Shown here: one piece after another, positions 1 to 5,903 of the stretch
Position numbering within the stretch: position 1 is the first letter of the stretch
Layout of the letters: each line of letters starts with the position of its first letter
The notes under the pieces: model-generated
Seen by the model: only the letters and a program-made list of their open reading frames with translations
Told to the model about the DNA's origin: nothing
The model's database searches: none
NCBI GenBank assembly: GCA_902462035.1
Contig: CABQAC010000084.1
Coordinates: 1-8,441, forward strand
Direction of reading: 5' to 3'
Length of the DNA stretch: 8,441 bases
Origin: an uncultured Eubacteriales bacterium
GTDB taxonomy: Bacteria; Bacillota; Clostridia; Oscillospirales; Acutalibacteraceae
Position numbers and translations under genes: made by a program

Positions 1-88
1 CTGCCAGCCGTTTCCCCGCCGGCAGCATCCGCGAAAAGTCCGCCCGGCGCAGATGCCTTTTCCGATACCCGATTCGTCTCATCGTCAT
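1..88 (-). CDS. spoIIP: Probable stage II sporulation protein P, N-terminal fragment
   Basis: Only the first 29 codons are inside the window; the gene continues off the left edge. The start ATG (88-86) follows AAAGGA with a 5-base spacer, and the frame stays open to the edge. The N-terminus (MTMRRIGYRKRHLRR...) is strongly basic, as expected in front of the signal anchor of SpoIIP, but the membrane segment itself is not visible. The name rests mainly on position: in many sporulating Firmicutes spoIIP lies directly downstream of gpr on the same strand. SpoIIP is a membrane-anchored amidase and endopeptidase that, with SpoIID and SpoIIM, thins septal peptidoglycan during engulfment. A sigma-E-like promoter lies upstream (214-241), which fits a mother-cell gene. 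Being a real gene start is fairly sure; the identity is moderate. Confidence 0.6.
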   Translation of the reverse strand, partial: MTMRRIGYRKRHLRRADFSRMLPAGKRLA

Positions 89-140
89 GACCGTCCTTTC
101 GCCGCGGCCGGGATATTTTGCCTGGTTGGACGCAGTCAAA

Positions 141-158
141 TTCCCGTTCTTACGGGAA
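141..158 (-). other. Small hairpin in the probable spoIIP leader
   Basis: TTCCCGT (141-147) and ACGGGAA (152-158) form a perfect 7-base-pair stem with a 4-base loop. On the minus strand it is followed only by TTT and then mixed bases, so it is a weak terminator at best. It could end some gpr transcripts or simply be structure in the leader of the downstream gene. Confidence 0.35.
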
Positions 159-213
159 AGAACAAAACACCCTGTCATCCCCGCCTTATATTGCCTGGTT
201 TCATTTCTTTATC

Positions 214-241
214 ATGCTATGCAAGGCGCAGGGGGAATATG
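214..241 (-). promoter_or_regulatory. Candidate sigma-E promoter for the probable spoIIP
   Basis: On the minus strand a -35-like element GGCATATT (its CATATT at 241-236) is followed by exactly 14 bases and then CATAGCAT (221-214). The Bacillus sigma-E consensus has an ATATT-type -35 and a CATACAAT-type -10, 14-15 bases apart. The match is good in the -35 and 6 of 8 in the -10. The predicted start leaves a leader of roughly 115 bases before the ATG at 88. In Bacillus subtilis spoIIP has its own sigma-E promoter, so the placement makes sense. Confidence 0.45.
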
Positions 242-261
242 CCGCGGTGCGGGGCAGTCCG

Positions 262-1149
262 TTACGAGACCAAAAGCTGGAAATCCTCTGGGCTGATATC
301 GGGGTGCAAAGCGCAGTTGACCGCCAGCGAAATGCTGGCTGCCGCCCGCCGCACCAGCAGATCCACCTCACGGGGGGTAACCACCATCTGCGCGCCCCGG
401 GGCGCGACCATTTCCCGAATCACCCGGGCTTCCTCCTCGTTGTGGGGCGAAACCAGCTCCGCCGCCAGGGTAGCGGCGTCAACTACCGTAGGCACGCCGA
501 TGGAAACGACCGGAACGCCTACGGTTTCCTGGTTTAAGCAGGGCCTTTTGTTGCCGACGCCCGCCCCGGGGGAAATGCCGCTGTCGCTCATCTGGATGGT
601 GCATCCCAGGCGGGTCAATTTGCGGGACGCCAGCGCGTCGATGGCGATAACCGCCGCCGGTTTGAGCTGCTGGGTCAGGCCGGACAGCAGCTCCACCGTT
701 TCGATCCCCGTCTGCCCCAGCACGCCGGTGGAGAGCACCGCCACCTTTCGCAGCAAATCAAGCCCAGAAGACCGCGCGATTTCGCCGTTGATATGGCGGG
801 TGGCCAAAATCCGCCGGGCGGACCAGGGTCCCAGCGCGTCGGGCGTAATTTCCTCGTTGCCCAGGCCGATGACCAGCACCAGCCCTTCCGCGGGCAGCAG
901 GGCTGTCAATTCTTCGGCAACGGCGCCAAGCTCTTCCCGCCCGTCGTTGATGTTGTCGGTAAACGCAGGCAGCTCGATGGTCACGTAATTGCCCACCGGC
1001 TTTTCGATGGCCTGTTCGCCTCTTTCGTCCTCCACCCGCAGCCGGGTGATCTTCGCCCGCCCCCGTTTAGATTCCCGGGTGGAAATCCCGGGCACGTTGC
1101 CCGGCAGGTCTTCCTTTCTTTCCAGCGCCAGATCTGTGCGAAATATCAT
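262..1149 (-). CDS. gpr: Germination protease GPR (spore endopeptidase)
   Basis: 295-residue GPR, an atypical aspartic protease (MEROPS family A25). It is made as a zymogen in the forespore and degrades the DNA-binding small acid-soluble proteins during germination. The N-terminal FRTDLALE (residues 3-10) matches the family's autoprocessing region. The conserved motif VIGLGN..TPDALGP carries Asp104. The core motif IDALASRKL (Asp171), followed by TIQMSDSGISPGAGVGN, carries the second acidic residue. The spacing of the two aspartates (67) is close to that of the catalytic Asp127 and Asp193 of the Bacillus megaterium enzyme, as I remember them. The C-terminus holds PTVVDAATL, VTPREVD and ALHPDI, all family signatures. 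It is shorter than the Bacillus proteins (about 370), mostly for lack of the long propeptide. The ATG is preceded by AAAGGAGAGGG. It is divergent from rpsT, a common clostridial order. Confidence 0.96.
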   Translation of the reverse strand: MIFRTDLALERKEDLPGNVPGISTRESKRGRAKITRLRVEDERGEQAIEKPVGNYVTIELPAFTDNINDGREELGAVAEELTALLPAEGLVLVIGLGNEEITPDALGPWSARRILATRHINGEIARSSGLDLLRKVAVLSTGVLGQTGIETVELLSGLTQQLKPAAVIAIDALASRKLTRLGCTIQMSDSGISPGAGVGNKRPCLNQETVGVPVVSIGVPTVVDAATLAAELVSPHNEEEARVIREMVAPRGAQMVVTPREVDLLVRRAAASISLAVNCALHPDISPEDFQLLVS

Positions 1150-1171
1150 TGAAATCCCTCTCCTTTTGTGG

Positions 1172-1201
1172 TATTATTTGCTTCGGCAAGTTTTCTTATG
1201 C
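1172..1201 (-). promoter_or_regulatory. Candidate sigma-G (forespore) promoter for gpr
   Basis: On the minus strand GCATA (1201-1197) is followed by 18 bases and AATAATA (1178-1172). The sigma-G consensus is roughly GNATR, 17-18 bases, CATNNTA, so the -35 matches and the -10 differs only in its first base. The position, about 20 bases before the gpr ribosome binding site, is right, and gpr is a known forespore gene. Confidence 0.5.
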
Positions 1202-1220
1202 CAGATTCCGTGAAAAGTCC

Positions 1221-1249
1221 TTGCAATTTGGCTATAAAAGTGTTATGAT
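1221..1249 (+). promoter_or_regulatory. Vegetative (sigma-A) promoter of rpsT
   Basis: TTGCAA (1221-1226), a 17-base spacer and TATGAT (1244-1249) give a near-consensus housekeeping promoter. The predicted start is near 1256, leaving a leader of about 35 bases before the rpsT ATG. Confidence 0.8.
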
Positions 1250-1290
1250 GACTTGTACTTGACTGTTAGCTAAGCGAAGGAGGTGTGACC

Positions 1291-1554
1291 ATGCCGAATA
1301 TTAAGTCCGCGAAAAAACGCGTCAAGGTGATCCAGGTTAAAACCTTGCGGAACAAAGCCTTCAACTCTGCGCTGAAAACCGAGATGAAGAAGGCCAATGC
1401 CGCGGTTGACGCCAATGCCGAGAACAAAGCGGAGGCCGTCCGTCTGGCTGTGAAGAAGCTCGACCAGGCAGTTGCCAAAGGGATTCTTCATAAGAATACC
1501 GCTGCCAGAAAGAAGTCCGCCCTCGCGCGCAAGCTCAACAGCGCCAACGCGTAA
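1291..1554 (+). CDS. rpsT: 30S ribosomal protein S20
   Basis: 87-residue S20, which binds 16S rRNA in the body of the small subunit. The start MPNIKSAKKRVK, the lysine- and alanine-rich helical body and the ending NTAARKKSALARKLNSANA are typical, and the length is normal. I place the start at ATG 1291, seven bases after AAGGAGG (1277-1283). The in-frame GTG at 1285 would overlap that site and add two residues absent from S20. It is a single-gene unit with its own promoter (1221-1249) and terminator (1593-1624), divergent from gpr. Confidence 0.98.
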   Translation: MPNIKSAKKRVKVIQVKTLRNKAFNSALKTEMKKANAAVDANAENKAEAVRLAVKKLDQAVAKGILHKNTAARKKSALARKLNSANA

Positions 1555-1592
1555 AGTTGCAGCGCATAAACCGGTTCAATCGGTTCATAATG

Positions 1593-1624
1593 AAAAGCAG
1601 AGGAACCCTCTGCTTTTTCTTTTT
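1593..1624 (+). terminator. Intrinsic terminator of rpsT
   Basis: AAAAGCAGAGG (1593-1603), loop AAC and CCTCTGCTTTT (1607-1617) form a perfect 11-base-pair stem, followed by a T-rich tail to 1624. It begins 38 bases after the rpsT stop. Confidence 0.93.
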
Positions 1625-1633
1625 ACCGGTTTC

Positions 1634-1663
1634 TTGACTTTTTTAAAGCAAGGGGCTTATAAT
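1634..1663 (+). promoter_or_regulatory. Strong vegetative promoter of the 50-residue membrane protein
   Basis: TTGACT (1634-1639), an 18-base spacer and TATAAT (1658-1663) match the sigma-A consensus at 11 of 12 positions. It starts just after the rpsT terminator, so the next small gene is a separate unit. The predicted transcript start is near 1670, about 40 bases before the ATG. Confidence 0.82.
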
Positions 1664-1709
1664 ATAAAGCAGTAGGACGAACATTTTCGAGGAAAACCGG
1701 AGGTGCTTT

Positions 1710-1862
1710 ATGAAAAAATCCAACGCATTCAAGTTTATTCTCTGCGTAATCAGCGTCGTTGCAGCGATCTCCGCCGCCGCCACCGCATTTTTTATTTATC
1801 AGGAGAAAAAGCGCAAGGACGAGGAAGAACTCGAGCACTACCTGGATTCGGTCATTCAGTAA
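1710..1862 (+). CDS. Small single-pass membrane protein, 50 residues, function unknown
   Basis: The start ATG (1710) lies six bases after GGAGG (1699-1703) and the stop TAA ends at 1862. The protein starts MKKSNAFK. One hydrophobic segment follows (about residues 9-30, rich in Ala, Val, Ile and Phe), then a basic patch KKRK (33-36) and an acidic tail DEEELEHYLDSVIQ (37-50). There is no lipobox or clear signal-peptidase site, so it is most likely anchored by its single helix. Positive charges on both sides leave the orientation open. I do not recognise a named family. It is convincing as a gene because it has its own near-consensus promoter, a good ribosome binding site and a perfect terminator (1894-1931), an expensive set of signals for chance. 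Small proteins of this kind are common in clostridia and can modulate larger membrane complexes, but nothing here points to a partner. Confidence 0.8.
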   Translation: MKKSNAFKFILCVISVVAAISAAATAFFIYQEKKRKDEEELEHYLDSVIQ

Positions 1863-1893
1863 TCCCAAACGGGACAAATCCGTCAGCAATCGG

Positions 1894-1931
1894 ATGCCGC
1901 GGGAAACGGTTTGTTTCCCGCGGCATTTTTT
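1894..1931 (+). terminator. Intrinsic terminator of the 50-residue membrane protein gene
   Basis: ATGCCGCGGGAAAC (1894-1907) pairs perfectly with GTTTCCCGCGGCAT (1913-1926) across a 5-base loop, giving a 14-base-pair stem followed by six T (1926-1931). It lies 31 bases after the stop codon. Confidence 0.93.
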
Positions 1932-1949
1932 GCGCCCGTACGGTTGCAG

Positions 1950-1983
1950 AAAAAGGGCCGGGGCTATTTGCCCGGCCCTTTTT
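1950..1983 (-). terminator. Terminator of the sugar-importer operon (bidirectional)
   Basis: AAAAGGGCCGGG (1951-1962) and CCCGGCCCTTTT (1971-1982) form a perfect 12-base-pair stem with an 8-base loop. There are A runs on the left and T runs on the right, so it reads as a terminator on both strands. On the minus strand it lies 36 bases after the stop of the solute-binding protein, and on the plus strand it backs up the small-gene terminator. It separates the two convergent units. Confidence 0.92.
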
Positions 1984-2019
1984 CCTTGTGCTGCAAACCC
2001 ATAAGGAGAGAGGTATTGT

Positions 2020-3600
2020 TTATTTCGGAATTTTGAAATTGGCCTGCCGCAGGGCGGAGGCTTCCTTCAGCCCAACGCCGTCCAGCGTCTTCAGGTAGGC
2101 TTCCCAATCCGCATCCTTGTTGGGATCCAGTTGGCCCATGATGAATTTCATGGCGTACTCGTCCGCTACGTCCTTAATGGCCGTATCGTAATCGTTGATC
2201 TTCTTTTCGTCCGCCTCGGAGAAAGTCCAGGCGACGGGCGCGAAATAATGGCCGTTTTTATCGCCCAGCAGCGTCTCGCTGACCTGCAGGTCGGTTTCCT
2301 TGCCGGTTTCCTTCAGGTAAGCCGGGTGCTGCACGATGTTGCCCAAATACAGGCCGTATTTCCAGTCTTTCGTCCCATCGGGGTTGCGGGTGGCATGGTA
2401 CATATGCGCCATAAACTGCGGCTCGCCGTCCACAATCTCGTAGGTTACGCCCTTGGTACCCATGTTGATGAACAAGCTGCCTTCCTCGGTGCAAAGCCAG
2501 TCGTACCATTCCATCATCCGGTCCATCTTTTCTCCCGCCATAACGGTGGTAAAGAAGGGGCCCGCGGTGGTGTAGGACGATTCTTTCGACCAATAGTAGC
2601 CCTTGCTCTCGTCGGCCGTCACGTTTTGGGGAACATAATCAAACTTTACGCTGGGATCAACCTTTTTCATGTTCTCCTCCGCCCACGGCACGCGGGTGGC
2701 GTAAGAGTATTGAATATAAGCCTTGCCGTTGGCATACTGCTCGGTCCATTGCTGCTCGGTCACGGTGGCGAATTCCTTGTTGATCAAGCCTTCTTTCCAC
2801 AGTTTGGCAGCATATTTGAGCACTTCGCGGTATTCGTCGGTGGCACGGCCGTAAGGCACCAGCTCGCCCTTATCGTTGATGAAGCTGTCGCGCTGGATAC
2901 CCCAGGCCAGGTACAGGCCGTCCAGTACGTTCAATCCGCCGCTGTTGGGCATGGGCACGGCGGAGGGATCCTTTTCCTTGATGGTTTTCAGGACATCGTA
3001 CAATTCATCGGTGGTTTTCGGGAAGGTCAGGCCCCACTGGTCAAATGCCGACTTGCGGTAAATCCAGGAAGCCGCCGTCGCCCTGTAGTTTTTCTGCGGC
3101 AGATAATACAGGTTGCCGTCCGCATTGCTTTCGGTCATCAGCAGGGTCGCCCATTCTTCATCGGAGTAAAGCTTGCGGTAGTTGGGCAGCTGGTCAAAAT
3201 ACTCGTTGATGGGAAGCAGCAGGCCGTCCTGGCCGAACTTTTTGGGGAACTTTGCCACCACGCCAACCGGCCAAACCATGTCGGGAAGGGTTTTCCCCGC
3301 GAACAGCAGGGGGAGCTTTTCTTCCACGCTGCTGGACGCCATCTGCTCCCAGTTCATTTTGATGCCGAAATTTTCCAGCATGTAGTCGTCAAGCAGCGAC
3401 GGGCTGTCGGGAACGCGCTCTTTGGAGATGACAAACACCGCGTTGTACTCCAAAACCTTGCGCTCCTCGCCGCCGGAGGTTGTGCCGGACGCCGCGGTCG
3501 AGGGCGCTTTGCTGCTGGCCGACGAATCGCCCGCACAGCCCGCGCAGACGGCGGCAACCATACAAGCCGCCAGAACAATCGCCAGGATCCGCTTTTTCAA
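2020..3600 (-). CDS. Extracellular solute-binding lipoprotein of a sugar ABC importer (LplA/LipO-like)
   Basis: 526-residue family 1-type solute-binding protein that would capture an oligosaccharide outside the cell and hand it to the two permeases encoded upstream. The N-terminus is a lipoprotein signal: MKKR, a hydrophobic stretch, then VCAGC with the lipidated Cys at residue 22. A Ser/Ala/Gly/Thr-rich tether follows (about 24-46). The mature part has features of the large LplA-like proteins: DDYMLENFGIKMNWEQM near the start, LPLLFAGKTLPDMVW (about 95-110), and aromatic-rich stretches such as WIYRKSAFDQWGL and MEWYDWLCTEEGS, suited to sugar stacking. The start is TTG (3600), eight bases after AAGGAG; a TGA stop lies directly before it in frame. 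It is last in the operon, 39 bases after the permease stop, and ends before a strong terminator. The substrate cannot be read from the sequence; LplA relatives serve pectin, xylan or other plant and host glycan fragments. Confidence 0.93.
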   Translation of the reverse strand: MKKRILAIVLAACMVAAVCAGCAGDSSASSKAPSTAASGTTSGGEERKVLEYNAVFVISKERVPDSPSLLDDYMLENFGIKMNWEQMASSSVEEKLPLLFAGKTLPDMVWPVGVVAKFPKKFGQDGLLLPINEYFDQLPNYRKLYSDEEWATLLMTESNADGNLYYLPQKNYRATAASWIYRKSAFDQWGLTFPKTTDELYDVLKTIKEKDPSAVPMPNSGGLNVLDGLYLAWGIQRDSFINDKGELVPYGRATDEYREVLKYAAKLWKEGLINKEFATVTEQQWTEQYANGKAYIQYSYATRVPWAEENMKKVDPSVKFDYVPQNVTADESKGYYWSKESSYTTAGPFFTTVMAGEKMDRMMEWYDWLCTEEGSLFINMGTKGVTYEIVDGEPQFMAHMYHATRNPDGTKDWKYGLYLGNIVQHPAYLKETGKETDLQVSETLLGDKNGHYFAPVAWTFSEADEKKINDYDTAIKDVADEYAMKFIMGQLDPNKDADWEAYLKTLDGVGLKEASALRQANFKIPK

Positions 3601-3614
3601 TCATACCACTCCTT
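3601..3614 (-). promoter_or_regulatory. Ribosome binding site deciding the TTG start of the solute-binding protein
   Basis: On the minus strand AAGGAG (3614-3609) is followed by eight bases and TTG (3600-3598). The eight-base spacer contains an ATG (3604-3602) that reads ATGATTG into the real start. That ATG is in another frame and would give a protein with no signal peptide. The TTG frame has the lipoprotein signal and an in-frame TGA just upstream, so TTG is the start. Confidence 0.75.
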
Positions 3615-3639
3615 TTCTGACTTGCCACTTTTTTTTCGC

Positions 3640-4527
3640 TTATCCCTTGATGGACCCCACCATCACGCCCTTCACAAAATATTTCTGAATAAAGGGATAG
3701 ATGATCATCATGGGAATAATTGAAATAAACAGCGTGGCGTACTTAATGCCTTCCACGGTGACCGCAGGGTTTTCGGTATCGATAATGCCCTGCTCCGCCA
3801 GTTCCTTGGCAATTTGGCCCTGAATGACGATTTCTCGCAAAATCATCTGCAAGGGATACATCTTTTCGCTTTTTAAATATATCAGGGCGTTGAACCAGGA
3901 GTTCCAGTGGCTCACCGCGTAAAACATACCGATGGTGGCAATGGAGGGAAGAGACAACGGCAGCACAATGCTGATCAGGATTTGAAAATCGTTTGCGCCG
4001 TCCAGATGGGCCGCTTCCTCCAGCGAAACGGGAATGCTTTGGAAAAAGGTTCGCATTATGATCAGGTTCCAGGTGGAAATTGCGCCGGGAATAATCATGG
4101 CAAAAATCGTGTTGTAAATACCCAGTTCGTTGATCAGCAGGAAATTGGGGATCATTCCGCCGGAAAAGAACATGGGAATGGTCACCAGCAGGGTATAGAA
4201 GCCGCGCAAAGGCAGTTTGCTGCGGGACAATGGATACGCCATCATAACCGTCAGCAGCATATTAATCGCGGTGCCCAGTACGGTGTAGATGACTGAATTT
4301 TTAAAGCCGTTGGGCACCGTACCCGCCTGCCATACAACCCGGTACGCTTCGGTGCTGAACTCCACCGGGTAAAAGCTGACCAACCCCCGGTTGATGGCCG
4401 AGCTGCTGCTCAGCGAAATGGCGGCGACGTGCAGCACCGGCAGAATGGTGATCAGCAACACGAACGCCATGACCACGTGCACGATGATATCCAGCCCCCG
4501 GGAGGAGGCAGAACGATCTTTGATCAT
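3640..4527 (-). CDS. ABC sugar importer permease, LplC/YtcP-like (MalG type)
   Basis: 295-residue integral membrane permease of the carbohydrate ABC importer family (binding-protein-dependent transport, inner membrane component). Six hydrophobic segments can be seen at about residues 14-36, 76-99, 110-130, 139-160, 187-208 and 262-284. The cytoplasmic EAA loop that docks onto the ATPase is EEAAHLDGAND (170-180) followed by LISIVLPLSLP. The ending YFVKGVMVGSIKG is the hallmark of this subfamily, and the length is standard. The ATG (4527) follows AAGGAGG on the minus strand, and that ribosome binding site fills the 16-base gap to the upstream permease, so the two are translationally adjacent. 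It pairs with the LplB-like permease to form the translocation channel. Confidence 0.95.
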   Translation of the reverse strand: MIKDRSASSRGLDIIVHVVMAFVLLITILPVLHVAAISLSSSSAINRGLVSFYPVEFSTEAYRVVWQAGTVPNGFKNSVIYTVLGTAINMLLTVMMAYPLSRSKLPLRGFYTLLVTIPMFFSGGMIPNFLLINELGIYNTIFAMIIPGAISTWNLIIMRTFFQSIPVSLEEAAHLDGANDFQILISIVLPLSLPSIATIGMFYAVSHWNSWFNALIYLKSEKMYPLQMILREIVIQGQIAKELAEQGIIDTENPAVTVEGIKYATLFISIIPMMIIYPFIQKYFVKGVMVGSIKG

Positions 4528-4543
4528 TATCTTTCCCCTCCTT

Positions 4544-5494
4544 TTAGAACAGACCCTGGTCGGTCAGTTTTTTGCTAATTTTATTGGCGGTCAGCAGCAG
4601 GATGATGTTGATCGCCGAGTTGAAAAGGTCTACCGCCGTGCCGAAGCTGTATTCGGCGCCCACCAAGCCGCGCCGGTAAACATAGGTTCCAATGATATCC
4701 GACACCTCGTAGGTAATGGGTACCTGCATCAGCAGCACCTTGTCCGTACTGCTGCTCATCAGCTGGCCCATGCGCAGGATCAGCATGATGACGATGGTTC
4801 CCTTGATGGCGGGCAGCGCCACATGCCATATCTGACGAAACCGGGACGCGCCGTCAATCCGTGCCGCCTCGTAAAGCTCCGTATCCACGCTGGTCAGCGC
4901 CGCCAGGTAGATAATGGCGTCCCACCCCAGGTTCTGCCAGATTCCGGAGGCGACAAACACCGTCCGAAACCACCGGGTGTCCGCCATAAAGTAAATGGGT
5001 TCGCCGCCGAATGCCTGAATGATTTTATTGACCGCACCGGTTTCCGGCGACAAAATCAAAAACAAAATGCCCACGATGGAAACGGTGGAAATGAAGTGGG
5101 GCAGGTAGCTGACCGTCTGCACCAGTTTTTTGTACCGCACGTTGCGCACCTCGTTTAGCAGAAGCGCAAAGATTATCGGCATGGGAAAAGAAAACAATAG
5201 ATTGTAGACGTTGAGCAGCAGCGTGTTTTTAATCAGCCGCCAGAAAAACGGATAATTAAAAAACGAACTGAAGTTTTCCAGTCCCACCCAGGGGCTTGCC
5301 ATAATGCCAAGCCTCATGTTGTAATCTTTAAACGCAATGATGACACCATACATGGGAATATAGCAGAAGATAATAAAGTAGATCACGCCCGGCAGTATCA
5401 TCAAATGCAAATATTTGGTCCGCTTCATGTCGGCCCAAAATAAAGACCGCTTCGATCTGCCGCCGTTCTTTTTTATCGTATCCACAGCCGCCAT
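4544..5494 (-). CDS. ABC sugar importer permease, LplB-like (MalF type)
   Basis: 316-residue permease and first gene of the importer operon. A basic N-terminus (about residues 1-28) leads into LHLMILPGVIYFIIFCYIPMYG (29-50), the typical first segment. The conserved IAFKDYN, SYLPHFISTVSIVGILF (129-145) and WDAIIYLAAL (191-200) follow. The EAA loop is YEAARIDGASRFRQIWHVALP (208-228), with the Gly of the DGA core present. The C-terminus has FNSAINIILLLTANKISKKL. About six membrane segments fit the family. The ATG (5494) is ten bases from AAGGAGGG (5512-5505), slightly long; no better in-frame start is seen. The promoter is at 5585-5590, giving a leader of about 84 bases. It works with the LplC-like permease and the lipoprotein downstream. 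No ATPase gene is next to it. Confidence 0.95.
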   Translation of the reverse strand: MAAVDTIKKNGGRSKRSLFWADMKRTKYLHLMILPGVIYFIIFCYIPMYGVIIAFKDYNMRLGIMASPWVGLENFSSFFNYPFFWRLIKNTLLLNVYNLLFSFPMPIIFALLLNEVRNVRYKKLVQTVSYLPHFISTVSIVGILFLILSPETGAVNKIIQAFGGEPIYFMADTRWFRTVFVASGIWQNLGWDAIIYLAALTSVDTELYEAARIDGASRFRQIWHVALPAIKGTIVIMLILRMGQLMSSSTDKVLLMQVPITYEVSDIIGTYVYRRGLVGAEYSFGTAVDLFNSAINIILLLTANKISKKLTDQGLF

Positions 5495-5532
5495 CGTGCC
5501 CCATCCCTCCTTGTGTTTGTTGCTGTTATCCT

Positions 5533-5580
5533 AACCGGCGGAGGAACCGCTCGTCAACGCCCATTTCTTCGCCGGTTTTT
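5533..5580. repeat. Long hairpin at the 5' end of the importer transcript
   Basis: AACCGGCG (5533-5540) pairs with CGCCGGTT (5570-5577). On the plus strand the stem extends six more pairs, two of them G-T wobbles (GAGGAA with TTTCTT), and is followed by TTTTT (5576-5580), so it looks like a terminator reading out of the operon's antisense strand. On the minus strand only the outer eight pairs are perfect; this stem would begin within a few bases of the predicted transcript start. It may cap and stabilise the importer mRNA or block antisense transcription. Confidence 0.55.
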
Positions 5581-5584
5581 GTAC

Positions 5585-5617
5585 ATTATATCCAATAAAA
5601 TCAAAATAAAATTGGAT
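5585..5617 (-). promoter_or_regulatory. Importer promoter with operator-like inverted repeat
   Basis: On the minus strand a perfect TATAAT (5590-5585) lies about 84 bases before the LplB start. Seventeen to eighteen bases upstream there is no good -35 (AATTTT or CAATTT), which fits dependence on an activator such as the adjacent AraC-type protein. ATCCAAT (5590-5596) and ATTGGAT (5611-5617) form a perfect 7-base inverted repeat whose arms are 21 bases apart centre to centre, about two helical turns. One arm touches the -10, so this site could also serve a repressor. The promoter call is good; the operator call is a guess from symmetry. Confidence 0.6.
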
Positions 5618-5806
5618 GTTTTACATTATTTTTCTTCCTTTTCCCCTCCTTCTGGTTTTGCACCACACCATGTTTCGGACACCGGACATTTCTTAATCCT
5701 GCACCTTATCACGACTTATTGGAATCAAGCGTCGGTTTTCCGGATAAAATCCGCCGCTTTTTTCTACGCTGCCCGCTTTTCCGGCCGCCCGGAACATAAG
5801 CCCCGT

Positions 5807-5873
5807 AAAACAGAAAAGCCGCCGGCGGTGCAGCGAACCGTTCCCCAGGATCCGGTTCACAAAAGCCGTCGGC
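5807..5873 (-). terminator. Possible terminator of the AraC-type regulator gene
   Basis: On the minus strand GCCGACGGC (5873-5865) can pair with GCCGGCGGC (5826-5818) with one mismatch, enclosing an inner stem GAACCG / CGGTTC (5858-5853 with 5840-5835). TTTTCTGTTTT (5817-5807) follows. The stem is compound and the T run is interrupted, so the call is tentative. It would make the regulator and the importer separate transcripts. Confidence 0.4.
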
Positions 5874-5903
5874 GACTCAAAAAGTTCATGCAGTTTTAAA
5901 ATG

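Larger units (their letters stand above)
5495..5903. other. Intergenic region between regulator and importer operon
   Basis: These 409 bases hold no gene I can support. From the regulator side they contain a probable terminator (5807-5873), then a stretch without recognised elements except a plus-strand hairpin with one mismatch followed by six T (about 5729-5762). Next come a purine-rich patch on the minus strand (about 5634-5653), the importer promoter with an inverted repeat (5585-5617), and a long hairpin in the leader (5533-5577). Part of it is clearly richer in A and T (5580-5640) than the flanking genes. Confidence 0.7.

Noticed and set aside
53..988. 311-codon open frame on the plus strand opposite gpr
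   Set aside because: It is antisense to a clear GPR gene, has no ribosome binding site, and its Ser/Arg/Pro/Thr-rich composition is what the complement of a GC-rich gene gives.
2131..3723. 530-codon open frame on the plus strand opposite the solute-binding protein
   Set aside because: Unusually long, but it mirrors the codon phase of a well-supported lipoprotein gene, has no promoter or binding site, is rich in His, Gly and Arg, and shows no domain.
4391..5158. 255-codon plus-strand frame opposite the permeases
   Set aside because: His/Gln/Asp-rich shadow of the LplB-like gene; no start signals and no recognisable motif.
5513..5899. 128-codon plus-strand frame in the intergenic region
   Set aside because: It runs through the importer promoter, the leader hairpin and the regulator terminator. 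Low-complexity composition and no binding site make it a chance frame.
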